20,397 nt of DNA from JBFHRE01 sp036745195 (GTDB taxonomy: Bacteria > Actinomycetota > Acidimicrobiia > Spongiisociales > ZC4RG35), in the NCBI GenBank assembly GCA_036745195.1, contig DAIOGO010000033.1, forward strand, positions 1 through 20,397, in the 5' to 3' direction. The translations under genes and the position numbers were made by a program. The notes below the pieces were generated by a model. That model worked only from the letters and a program-made list of their open reading frames with translations. It was not told the DNA's origin and did no database searches. Numbering within the stretch: the stretch's first letter is position 1; each line of letters begins with the position of its first letter. Below are positions 13,242-20,397 of this stretch, one piece after another.

Positions 13242-15239
13242 TCAGTGGCCTCCCGCTTCGAGGGCGTGACCGGCTTCGTGCGGCTCTTCGAGCGGCTCCA
13301 TGCCCCACCCGAGCAGGGCGCCGATGGTGATGACGGCACCCGTGGCGATCAATGCCTTGCCGGCTGCGGTCACGTGGTTGATGATCCCGAAGGCGATGAG
13401 GGGGAGCCCTGACGCCATGATTATCGGGAAGTAGGAGGGATGGGGGAGATGGATCTCCTCGGCCGGGTTGTTGCCGTCGTGCTCGAGCCGGGCGATGACG
13501 TCATCGGCCTCGGGGCGGCGCACCGCCCTCCCTTCGTCGTCCTCGGAGTATTTCATGTGCCAGAACTCGTCGAGGCTGTGGATCACCGGCGGAGTGGCGT
13601 AGTTGTACTCGGGGGTCGGGTTGGGGATCGTCCACTCGATGGTGCGGGCGTCCCACGGGTCGAGGCCGGAGGGGTGGCCCTTTCGCTTCGAGTAGGTCCA
13701 GTTGAAGATGAAGATCAAAATCGACAGTGCGATGGTGAAGGCGCCGACCGTGACCGCCAGGTTCCATGGGCCGAAGTTGGCCTCGGGTGCGTACTTCCAG
13801 GTTCGTCGCACCATCCCCTGCAACCCCAGCCAGTGCATCGGGGCGAAGGTGAGGTTGAAACCCACGAACTGGACCCAGAAGTGGAGCTTGCCCAGCTTCT
13901 CGCTCATCAACCGGCCGGTGAGCTTGGGGAACCAGTAATAGGCCCCGGCGAAGATCCCGAAGATGGCTCCACCGAACAGCACGTAGTGGAAGTGGGCCAC
14001 GATGTAGTAGGTGTCGGTCTGCTGCCAGTCGGACGGGACGATGGCATGGGTCACGCCGGAGAGCCCGCCGATGACGAACATCGAGACGAAGCCGATGGCG
14101 AACAGCATCGGGGTGGTGAAGCGTATTCGGCCGCCCCACATGGTGAACACCCAGTTGAAGATCTTGATCCCGGTAGGGATGGCGATCGTCATGGTGGAGA
14201 GGCCGAAGGCGGCCTGGGCCACCGGGGTGATCCCCGAGGCGAACATGTGGTGGGCCCACACTCCGAACCCGAGGAAGGCGATCCCGGCCCCGGCGAACAC
14301 CACCGCCGCGTATCCGAACAGGGGTTTCTTCGAGAAGACCGGGAGCACCTCCGACACGATCCCCATCGAAGGGAGGATCAGGATGTAGACCTCGGGATGG
14401 CCGAACAGCCAGAACAGGTGCTGCCACAGGATCGGGTCGCCACCCGAGACCGCCTGGAAGAAACTTGTCCCGAAGCTTCGGTCGAAGGTGACCATGAACA
14501 GGGCGATGGCGATGATCGGGAGGGAGAACAACAAGAGGAAGGCGACGACCATCGTCATCCACACGAACACCGGCATCCGCAACAGCCGCATCCCCTTGGC
14601 CCGCATGTTGAAGATGGTTGTGATGAAGTTGACGGCGCTGATCAGCGAGGCGATGCCCAGGATCTGGAGCCCGAGCGCTCCGAAGTCGATGGCGGAGCCG
14701 GGAGAGAAGTAGGGCCCGGCATTGGGCTGGTACAGGAACCAGCCACCATCGGGCAGACCACCGAGGAAGCTCTGATCGGCCGGGTCGAGGTTGCCGGCGA
14801 ACCCCTGGACTCCGATGGGGGCGGCGACGTCGGCGAAGAAGATCACCGAGTAGGTGAAGAGGGCGCCGGCCAGCCAGATCCAGTAGGAGAGGGCGTTCAT
14901 CCGGGGGAAGGCGACGTCCCGGGCGCCGATCATCAGGGGGAGCAGGTAGTTCATGAACCCGGCGGTGACGGGCATCACGAACAGGAACACCATCGTCAAC
15001 CCGTGGGTGGTGAACATGGCGTTGTATTCGGCCGCGGTCAGGAACTCGTTGTTGGGGGCTGACAGCTGGATCCTCAGCAGGAGGGCCTCGATCCCTCCCA
15101 GGATGAAGAACACGAAGGCGGAGTAGCCGTAGAGGATGCCGATGCGCTTGTGGTCGACCGTCGTGATCCAGGACCAGATCCCCGTCTTGGGAGCCGGTCG
15201 GCGATAGATGGAAGTGGGACGCGCGGTGGTAGCCGTCAT
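13242..15239 (-). CDS. ctaD: Cytochrome c oxidase subunit I (A1-type heme-copper oxidase) with C-terminal extension
   Basis: The ATG at 15239 overlaps the ctaC stop (ATGA) and gives 665 aa. All core ligands are present: His79 (low-spin heme, TTHGLT), His281 with Tyr285 (FGHPEVYI), His330-His331 (CuB, WAHHMF), and His416/His418 (AHFHYV). Glu283 of HPEVY and Asp108 (GARD) mark the D-channel, and Lys359 (PTGIKIF) the K-channel, so this is an A1-type proton pump. The enzyme reduces O2 to water using cytochrome c electrons. The core ends near residue 530. The rest, including HLPHPSYFPIIMASGLPLIA, adds about two TM helices and a His-rich tail (EPHEAGHALEAGGH), longer than the usual ~550 aa. Confidence 0.96.
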   Translation of the reverse strand: MTATTARPTSIYRRPAPKTGIWSWITTVDHKRIGILYGYSAFVFFILGGIEALLLRIQLSAPNNEFLTAAEYNAMFTTHGLTMVFLFVMPVTAGFMNYLLPLMIGARDVAFPRMNALSYWIWLAGALFTYSVIFFADVAAPIGVQGFAGNLDPADQSFLGGLPDGGWFLYQPNAGPYFSPGSAIDFGALGLQILGIASLISAVNFITTIFNMRAKGMRLLRMPVFVWMTMVVAFLLLFSLPIIAIALFMVTFDRSFGTSFFQAVSGGDPILWQHLFWLFGHPEVYILILPSMGIVSEVLPVFSKKPLFGYAAVVFAGAGIAFLGFGVWAHHMFASGITPVAQAAFGLSTMTIAIPTGIKIFNWVFTMWGGRIRFTTPMLFAIGFVSMFVIGGLSGVTHAIVPSDWQQTDTYYIVAHFHYVLFGGAIFGIFAGAYYWFPKLTGRLMSEKLGKLHFWVQFVGFNLTFAPMHWLGLQGMVRRTWKYAPEANFGPWNLAVTVGAFTIALSILIFIFNWTYSKRKGHPSGLDPWDARTIEWTIPNPTPEYNYATPPVIHSLDEFWHMKYSEDDEGRAVRRPEADDVIARLEHDGNNPAEEIHLPHPSYFPIIMASGLPLIAFGIINHVTAAGKALIATGAVITIGALLGWGMEPLEEPHEAGHALEAGGH

Positions 15240-16333
15240 TGCATTGTCTCCAGCCACGCGATGAGCGCGGTGATCTCATCCTGGGTGAGGCCCAGGTTGG
15301 GCATGAACGATCCCGGCTTCATACCCGGGGGGTTGGCGAGCCATTCGGTCAACGCAGCCTCGTAGGAGATGTCCTCGTCGGGGAACGCTGCCCCGGCAAA
15401 GACTGAGCGGCTGGCGAAGTGGGTCAGGTTGGGCCCGTTGAAGGCGTCGGCGGCCGGGCCGAGGTAGGCGGTGGCGCCGTCGGCTCCGGTGTAGTTGACG
15501 CCGTGGCAGCCGGTGCACTTGGCCTGGTAGATCTCCCAGCCCTTGGCGGCCGGGGTTCCCTCGGCCGGGACCGCCGCCGGGGTCAGCTGTTCGGCCGTCC
15601 AGGTGTCGAAGTCGGCGGCCGTGACTACTTTGGCCCTGGCCCGCATCAACGAGTGGGACAAGCCGCAGAACTCGGCGCAGTGCCCCCAATACTCGCCGGG
15701 CTCGTCGGCCTGGAGCCGGAGAAGGGTCTCCTGGCCGGGGACCAGGTATCGCTTGCCGTTGAGGGCCGGGATCCAGTAGTTGTGGAGCACGTCGTCGGAG
15801 GTCATCCGGGCACACACCTCGACGTCTTCTGGCATCACCAGGACATTGGCGGTGGTGATCCCGAGATCCGGGTAGTTGTACTCGAACCACCACTGGTGGC
15901 CGACGATCTCGACATCCATCGCCCCCGAGCCACATTCGGTGAGGTCGAAGACCGCCTGCACCGTGGGAACCGCGATCCCGGCCAGGATCAGGGTCGGAAT
16001 CACGGTCCAGGTCACCTCGAGGATCGGATTGCCATGGATCTGCTTGGGCTCCTTGGCGCCCGGCCGATCCCGATACACGAACACGGCGATGAAGATGAGG
16101 GTCTGCACCACGACGAAGATGCCGGTGGCGATCCAGAAGACGGGCCAGAAGAGTGCATCGATCCGGCGGGCGAAGGGACCGGCCGGTTCGAACGTCGTCA
16201 GGGGTGAGTCGACCTCGATCAGTGAACACGACGCCGTCAGGATCGCCAGCCCCACCAACCCCGCCACCCGCCGCAGGCGGGCCAATGAGGATGGGCGCGA
16301 TCGACCGTGAGGCGTGACCATGGCGGGCATCAT
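15236..16333 (-). CDS. ctaC: caa3-type cytochrome c oxidase subunit II with fused cytochrome c domain
   Basis: ATG codons at 16333, 16330 and 16321 are in frame; I list the first (365 aa), since none has a strong Shine-Dalgarno. A lipoprotein signal ends in lipobox TASC (Cys36), so the protein is lipid-anchored as well as held by a two-helix hairpin (~60-85 and ~105-127). The CuA site is complete: His184 (HNYWIP), Cys219-x3-Cys223-x3-His227-x2-Met230 (CAEFCGLSHSLM). The C-terminal cytochrome c domain has CTGCH (Cys273, Cys276, His277) and probable axial Met344 (GSFMPNLG). It accepts electrons outside the membrane and passes them to subunit I. It is the first gene of the operon; an upstream inverted repeat lies at 16367-16395. 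Confidence 0.95.
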   Translation of the reverse strand: MMPAMVTPHGRSRPSSLARLRRVAGLVGLAILTASCSLIEVDSPLTTFEPAGPFARRIDALFWPVFWIATGIFVVVQTLIFIAVFVYRDRPGAKEPKQIHGNPILEVTWTVIPTLILAGIAVPTVQAVFDLTECGSGAMDVEIVGHQWWFEYNYPDLGITTANVLVMPEDVEVCARMTSDDVLHNYWIPALNGKRYLVPGQETLLRLQADEPGEYWGHCAEFCGLSHSLMRARAKVVTAADFDTWTAEQLTPAAVPAEGTPAAKGWEIYQAKCTGCHGVNYTGADGATAYLGPAADAFNGPNLTHFASRSVFAGAAFPDEDISYEAALTEWLANPPGMKPGSFMPNLGLTQDEITALIAWLETMQ

Positions 16334-16366
16334 AACCAGGCGCTTCGATGTCGTGAGCCGCGTGTG

Positions 16367-16395
16367 ATGAGCCCTGAAATGGGCTTCTGGCTCAT
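16367..16395. repeat. 7-bp perfect inverted repeat between the thioredoxin-like gene and ctaC
   Basis: ATGAGCC at 16367-16373 pairs with GGCTCAT at 16389-16395 around a 15-nt loop. A nested GAGCCC/GGGCTT alternative stem uses the same left arm. There is no T-run, so a rho-independent terminator is not supported. It lies about 35-60 bp upstream of the ctaC start and just after the stop of the preceding minus-strand gene. It could be an operator, an mRNA stabiliser, or chance. Confidence 0.3.
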
Positions 16396-16422
16396 GGTCG
16401 TCCCTCGCCTCGCCACCGGTGG

Positions 16423-17244
16423 TCATCCCATCACGAACGACAGCACGTCCTCGATCTCCTCGGGTGAGACGGCGCCTTCGAAGCGGGCTGCCACCCTGCC
16501 ACCCGAGTCGAGCACGTAGACCCAGGGTTCCGAGGGAAGACCCCATTCGGCCACCGCCGGCACGATCTGCAACTCGCCCTGACCGGCCGCCTCGAGGTCG
16601 TCGTATATCTCGACGTGGACGATCTGGAGGTCGGGGTGGGACGCCGCCACTTCTTTGACGATGTCGAGGGTGGGGCCGCACACCGCCGTCTGGCAGAAGG
16701 CCGGGGAGGCGAAGACGATCAGGCCCGGCCGGCCGCTGCCCACCACATCCGCCACCGTCTTCTCGTAGAAGGCCGGGTTGGGGTCGGCATCGGTCGACAG
16801 CTGGTCGAGGGGGATGGCGGGATGGGTCTTCGTGACCGATGCCGGGGGAAGCTGGCCGATCTCGGGGATGCCGACGACTTCCAGCACCGCGAAGGCGGTC
16901 GCGGGGGTGTCGGATCCGTCGACCGGCTGGAGGGTGGCCTCGTAGGTTCCCGCCCGGTCGAAGTCGACGTAGGCCACGTAATAACCGCGCACACCCTCGA
17001 TGCTCCACACCCACTGCCCGGGGACCTCGGTGTAGGTCTCGCCGCCCCGGGTGATGACCACGTTCACCTCCTGATCGGGACCACCGAGCGGGGACTGTTC
17101 GTCATCTACCCAGGCGGTGATGATCCGTTGCGGCCCCACCCCGATCGTTTGTGGTGATGACCCCACGATCAGCAGGCCCGAGGTGCCACCCCCACAGGCG
17201 GCCAGCACCATCGGCAGGAGGATGAGCGGGACCAGGCGTCGCAT
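16423..17244 (-). CDS. Thioredoxin-fold lipoprotein, upstream of the oxidase operon
   Basis: The ATG at 17244 gives 273 aa beginning MRRLVPLILLPMVLAACGGG, a lipoprotein signal with lipobox LAAC (Cys17). The frame remains open far upstream but that part is antisense to the MFS gene. Residues ~30-125 look like a beta-sandwich (ETYTEVPGQWVWSIEG, DFDRAGTYEATLQ). Residues ~155-273 are thioredoxin-like: LIVFASPAFCQTAVCGPTLD carries Cys184-x4-Cys189, wider than the classical CxxC, and PSEPWVYVLD carries the likely cis-Pro. Family knowledge: extracytoplasmic thioredoxin-like lipoproteins such as Sco or TlpA prepare the CuA site or apocytochromes. The ctaC gene starts about 90 bp downstream on the same strand, so a role in oxidase maturation is a reasonable inference. 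Confidence 0.78.
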   Translation of the reverse strand: MRRLVPLILLPMVLAACGGGTSGLLIVGSSPQTIGVGPQRIITAWVDDEQSPLGGPDQEVNVVITRGGETYTEVPGQWVWSIEGVRGYYVAYVDFDRAGTYEATLQPVDGSDTPATAFAVLEVVGIPEIGQLPPASVTKTHPAIPLDQLSTDADPNPAFYEKTVADVVGSGRPGLIVFASPAFCQTAVCGPTLDIVKEVAASHPDLQIVHVEIYDDLEAAGQGELQIVPAVAEWGLPSEPWVYVLDSGGRVAARFEGAVSPEEIEDVLSFVMG

Positions 17245-17298
17245 CGGTTCCCACGCTATCCGCTTTCCCGCCCCAAACAGAAGCCCGCTACAGGGGCG

Positions 17299-19023
17299 GT
17301 GCCCGGCGGCGCCAGTGAGCCGCTGACTATCGTCGGCGCCTTGGGGCACACCAGGACTGCCTACCGAGACGTACTGACAGTTCGCGACGCGCGGTCGTTG
17401 ATCGTTGCCAGTGCGTCGTCGCAATTGGGGGACTGGCTCTACAACGCCGCGCTGCTCGGGTACGTCTTCGCTGCCACCGGGTCGGCAGGTTGGGTTGGGG
17501 CAGCGACGATCTTCCGGCTGCTGCCCTACGTGGTGTTCGGCCCGATCGGTGGGGCGGTGGCCGACCGCTTCGACCGGCGGCGGGTGTTGCTGGCCGGTGA
17601 CCTGATCAGGGCCACGCTGATGTTGTTGCTGGCTGCCGTTGTCGCCGCCGATGGTCCCATCGCCGTGGTCATCGGACTCACCGCACTGGCGTCCACCGCC
17701 GGCGCAGCCGAGAAGCCGGCCGCCATGGCGATGCTGCCGCGTCTGGTGGGCGAGACCCGGCTCGGGCCTGCCAACGCCCTCCTCCACACCGTGCAGGACC
17801 TGGGCGCCGTGGTCGGCCCGGCGATCGGCGCCCTGCTGCTGGCGATCGCCCCCAACGAGATCGCCTTTGTCGCCAACGCCGTCACATTCTTGGTGTCGGC
17901 CGCCTTCATCGCCGCCATGCGGCCGTCGCCCGCCCGAGCAGAGCACGTCCACCAAGCCAGTGTCCTGGGTCAGCTCGTCGACGGCATGCGCACCGCCCAC
18001 ACCACACCGTTCGTCTGGCCCCTGTTGCTGGTGGTGGCGATGGTCGAGTTCACATACGGCGCCCAGACCGTCCAGCTGGTGCTCTACGCACAGGAGGCGC
18101 TCGGTCTCGGTTCGTCCGGATACGGCTGGTTGCTCGCCGCCGGCGGAGTCGGCGGTCTGCTGAGTGTCCTGGTCAACCATCGGCTCACCCTGAGCAGCCG
18201 CGTCTCGACCATCGTCGCCGTCACGGCCCTCACCGCCATCGTCACCCAACTCGTCTACGCCGGAACCGACCGGCTGGTCGCAGCGCTGGCCATCACCATC
18301 GTCGGAGGCATCGGCTTGGTGGCCTGCGAAGTGGTGGCCGAGACGGCTGTGGCCCGCATCACGCCGTCGGACTCCCTCGGTCGGGTGATGGGGGTGTTCG
18401 ACTCGTTGTCCGTCGCGGCGATGATCCTCGGCGCGGTGCTGGCGGCGGTGATGGTGGAGACGAGCGGCCTCACCACCAGCTTCCTGGTGCTCGGGGGGGC
18501 AACCATCGTGGTGGTGGCGGGTTGCCGGGCGGTTCTGGGCGGCCTCGACGCCCTCAGCGAGCAGCGAGCCGAGATACTCGCCTCACGGGTCGCCGTCATC
18601 GAACAACTGCCCATGGTCGCAGGGTCGCCCCGCCTGGTCGTCGAGCTCCTGGCTTCGTCGGCCCAGGTGTGCAAGCTTCCGCCGGGAGTTGATGTCGTCG
18701 TAATGGGCGCCCCATCGCATGCCTTCTATGCGCTCGTCGATGGCGGCGTCGTGGTGCATCGGGATGAGACCGAACTCGCCCGGCTCGGTCCCGGTGGCCA
18801 CTTCGGCGAACGGGGACTCCTCGACACCGCCCCTCGCAACGCCACCGTGACGACCGACCAGGACAGCACCTTGCTCCGCATCGAGGGTGACGTCTTCCTC
18901 GAAGCGCTCCAGAGTGCGCCGACCATGCTGTCGGCGATCGACCTGCCGCATCGAACGGGAACGGTCGAGGTAGGCACCGGCGACGGGAGCCTGGTCGACG
19001 ACCCGCGCTGGAGCCCACCGTGA
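17299..19023 (+). CDS. MFS exporter with C-terminal cyclic-nucleotide-binding domain
   Basis: The GTG at 17299 is preceded by AGGGGCG. Residues ~30-420 form about 12 TM helices of the EntS-like MFS exporter group: SSQLGDWLYNAALLGYVF, the loop PIGGAVADRFDRRRVLL, and ARITPSDSLGRVMGVFDSLS. Residues ~430-550 form a cyclic-nucleotide-binding domain: FYALVDGGVVVHRD, then FGERGLLDTAPRNATV, with the phosphate-cassette Glu504 and Arg513 intact, so cAMP or cGMP binding is plausible. The domain would face the cytoplasm and gate or tune export. The stop overlaps the downstream ATP-grasp gene (GTGA). It is transcribed divergently from the thioredoxin-like gene across 54 bp. The substrate is probably the product of the partner enzyme. 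Confidence 0.9.
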   Translation: MPGGASEPLTIVGALGHTRTAYRDVLTVRDARSLIVASASSQLGDWLYNAALLGYVFAATGSAGWVGAATIFRLLPYVVFGPIGGAVADRFDRRRVLLAGDLIRATLMLLLAAVVAADGPIAVVIGLTALASTAGAAEKPAAMAMLPRLVGETRLGPANALLHTVQDLGAVVGPAIGALLLAIAPNEIAFVANAVTFLVSAAFIAAMRPSPARAEHVHQASVLGQLVDGMRTAHTTPFVWPLLLVVAMVEFTYGAQTVQLVLYAQEALGLGSSGYGWLLAAGGVGGLLSVLVNHRLTLSSRVSTIVAVTALTAIVTQLVYAGTDRLVAALAITIVGGIGLVACEVVAETAVARITPSDSLGRVMGVFDSLSVAAMILGAVLAAVMVETSGLTTSFLVLGGATIVVVAGCRAVLGGLDALSEQRAEILASRVAVIEQLPMVAGSPRLVVELLASSAQVCKLPPGVDVVVMGAPSHAFYALVDGGVVVHRDETELARLGPGGHFGERGLLDTAPRNATVTTDQDSTLLRIEGDVFLEALQSAPTMLSAIDLPHRTGTVEVGTGDGSLVDDPRWSPP

Positions 19024-20282
19024 GCGTCGCCGGCTCCGTTGTGGTCGTCGTTGGTGCCGGGTACGAGGGGAAGCGACGTATCCACCGGCGTCTGCAGTCG
19101 CTCGGTGTGCGGCTGGTCATCGTCGACGAGCCCGGGCACTGGTCGTCCGCGCTGGTGGACGAAGGCATCGCCGAACGCTGGATCGAGGCGCCGATCACTG
19201 GTGATCCCGACGTCGACGCGGCGGCAGCCGTGGCTGGGTTGGCGGCCGCCGGAATCGAGCCCGGTGCGGTCCTCACGTTCTGGGAGGACAGCACCTGCAC
19301 CGCGGCGCGGGTGGCGGGGGCCTTCGGCCTGCCGGGCAACCCGCCCGAGGCGGTCGACTCCGCCCGCAGCAAGGTGCGCATGCGCGAGCGTTCGGCTGCG
19401 CTCGGGCTGCCGACGCCCCGGGCCCGCCGGGTCCGATCGCTCGACGAGTTGTATGCAGCGGCCGCCCACGTGGGCTTCCCGGCGGTGGTCAAGCCCGAGT
19501 TCGGGGCCAGCGCCATGGGATGTGTGCGGGTCGACTCCTTCGACGATCTCCCGGGGGTGTACACGCTGGTTCGAGGTGTGGTCTCCTCCGAGACCGACGG
19601 CATCTTCCGGATGGGCAACGACCTGCTGATCGAGGAGTATCTCGACGGCGTCGAATTCGACATCGATCTGCTGATGCATGACGGCAAGTGCGTGTTCACC
19701 AGCGTCTCCCAGAACTGGCCGACGAACGAGCCGTCCTTCCAGGAGACGGGTCTGCATTGCCCCCCCGATCACGATCGCAAGCCGGTGGAGAAGCTCATCG
19801 ACCTCGCCGTCCTCCACGCCCAGCAGTTCGGTCTGGACCGCGGAGTGCTCCACATCGAAGGCAAGTGCACGAGCCGGGGCCCTCGCATCGTAGAGATCAA
19901 CTGCCGTCTGGGAGGCGGCCGCATCCACGAGATCATCGAACGAGTCTGGGGAGTGGACCTGGTGGAGGCTCAGGTGAGGGCGAGCCTGGGGCTGCCGCCG
20001 GCACTGTCCCCGAGTCGCAAGCCGAAGTGCGCCGTTGCCAACATCTTCGTCCAGCCACCACGTTCTGGCCGGCTGGCCTCACCTGCGGTGCCGATGGAAC
20101 AACCCCGCGACGCGCTCTGGTGGGAGATCGACGGGGCCGCCGAGATCGGCGACGAATTGGTCGGCCCCGAGTCGGTGTTCTACACGGTCGTCGCCGACGT
20201 CTACCTGGCGGCCAAGGACGTGAAGACCGCCCGCGTCCTCGCCCAACAAGTCCTCGCCCACCCCCCGGTCGTCACGCCCTGA
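19020..20282 (+). CDS. ATP-grasp ligase with carnosine-synthase-like signature
   Basis: The GTG at 19020 overlaps the MFS stop, so translation is coupled. The 420-aa protein has an N-terminal preATP-grasp domain (VVVVVGAGYEGKRRIHRRLQ, VLTFWEDSTCTAARVA). The ATP-grasp core follows: FPAVVKPEFGASAMGCVRV with Lys158, and DLLIEEYLDGVEFDIDLLM with Glu205/Glu206. GVLHIEGKCTSRGP holds Glu280, and RIVEINCRLGGGRIHEI holds the metal ligands Glu292 and Asn294. HxExKxT...GPxxxExNxRLGGG is the pattern of carnosine synthase and L-amino-acid ligases. Family knowledge: these activate a carboxylate as acyl phosphate and join it to an amine. The C-terminal ~100 residues form the usual domain after the ATP-grasp. 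Substrates unknown. Confidence 0.9.
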   Translation: MSVAGSVVVVVGAGYEGKRRIHRRLQSLGVRLVIVDEPGHWSSALVDEGIAERWIEAPITGDPDVDAAAAVAGLAAAGIEPGAVLTFWEDSTCTAARVAGAFGLPGNPPEAVDSARSKVRMRERSAALGLPTPRARRVRSLDELYAAAAHVGFPAVVKPEFGASAMGCVRVDSFDDLPGVYTLVRGVVSSETDGIFRMGNDLLIEEYLDGVEFDIDLLMHDGKCVFTSVSQNWPTNEPSFQETGLHCPPDHDRKPVEKLIDLAVLHAQQFGLDRGVLHIEGKCTSRGPRIVEINCRLGGGRIHEIIERVWGVDLVEAQVRASLGLPPALSPSRKPKCAVANIFVQPPRSGRLASPAVPMEQPRDALWWEIDGAAEIGDELVGPESVFYTVVADVYLAAKDVKTARVLAQQVLAHPPVVTP

Positions 20283-20397
20283 CCTGTGTGAGGTAGGCAC
20301 GGTCCGGCTGTGCTCTGACGCGTCTCGGGCGCCGTCGCATAATGCCCCCTCCGTCTCCGGCCTCTTGCTGATTGCAGGGGGATGACCCCCCGGCACC
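20283..20397. other. Intergenic end of window with a GC hairpin
   Basis: No gene is visible in the final 115 bases. A 5-bp stem GGGGG (20377-20381), loop ATGA, CCCCC (20386-20390) lies about 95 bp after the ATP-grasp stop. No T-run follows before the window ends, so terminator activity is possible but not shown. Confidence 0.35.

Noticed and set aside
13440..15062. 540-codon plus-strand open frame across ctaD
   Set aside because: It is antisense to subunit I, whose heme and copper ligands are all present. The frame's Glu/Asp/Gly/His-rich product is a codon-bias artefact.
16334..17014. Upstream extension of the ctaC frame
   Set aside because: The extension is antisense-frame sequence of the thioredoxin-like gene. 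The lipoprotein signal of CtaC starts within MMPAMVTPHG.
17245..18249. Upstream extension of the thioredoxin-like frame into the MFS gene region
   Set aside because: The lipoprotein signal begins at the ATG at 17244. The added residues are Gln/Gly/Asp-rich, antisense to a real MFS gene, and would bury the signal peptide internally.
18726..19928. 400-codon minus-strand open frame over the MFS tail and the ATP-grasp gene
   Set aside because: It is the shadow of two genes with intact motifs on the plus strand.
1..20397. CRISPR arrays, tRNA or rRNA genes, prophage modules
   Set aside because: No regularly spaced repeats, cloverleaf-like sequence, rRNA-like stretch or phage structural gene was seen on either strand.

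Overview
The window is high-GC DNA with dense, often overlapping genes, many GTG starts and several Cys-lipoproteins. This points to an Actinomycetota genome. The small membrane and lipoprotein families on the right, such as the HGYD lipoprotein and the AHGIGGR membrane protein beside a caa3 oxidase, make an Acidimicrobiia-like lineage the best guess, but that is inference only. A run of exactly 100 N (7255-7354) is a scaffold gap of arbitrary length, so the two halves are separate contigs whose adjacency is not proven by the sequence.

Left contig (1-7254). It opens inside an MDR-type NAD(P)-dependent alcohol dehydrogenase/quinone reductase. Next come a small ORF, a membrane-anchored alpha/beta hydrolase, and an overlapping short membrane ORF resembling the C-terminal part of an ABC-2 permease. 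After that lie two DUF4386-type integral membrane proteins flanking an intact SDR oxidoreductase. From about 5262 to 6245 the DNA is a graveyard of pieces: the C-terminal end of an alpha/beta hydrolase (minus), an internal piece of an IS3-family element spanning the OrfA/OrfB junction (plus), a short piece of a SAM methyltransferase (plus), and the N-terminal part of a GNAT acetyltransferase (minus). The GNAT start sits just behind an intact minus-strand alpha/beta hydrolase.

Right contig (7355-20397). Plus-strand genes 7399-11214 encode a small membrane protein, a Rieske 2Fe-2S protein, and a tightly coupled run of four: a cupredoxin-like lipoprotein, a polytopic AHGIGGR membrane protein, a 58-aa TTG-start membrane protein and a 387-aa polytopic protein. 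They converge, with 7 bp between stop codons, on a minus-strand caa3-type cytochrome c oxidase operon (16333 down to 11222). Its order is ctaC (CuA plus fused cytochrome c), ctaD, ctaE, subunit IV, CtaG-type assembly factor, small lipoprotein. A thioredoxin-like lipoprotein lies just upstream on the same strand. The two convergent blocks plausibly cooperate in building and supplying copper to the terminal oxidase.

The right end holds a divergent two-gene unit. An MFS exporter with a C-terminal cyclic-nucleotide-binding domain overlaps by 4 nt an ATP-grasp ligase with a carnosine-synthase-like metal-site signature. Biosynthesis and export of a small amide-bonded compound under second-messenger control is the most interesting hypothesis in the window. 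No tRNA, rRNA, CRISPR array or riboswitch was recognised.
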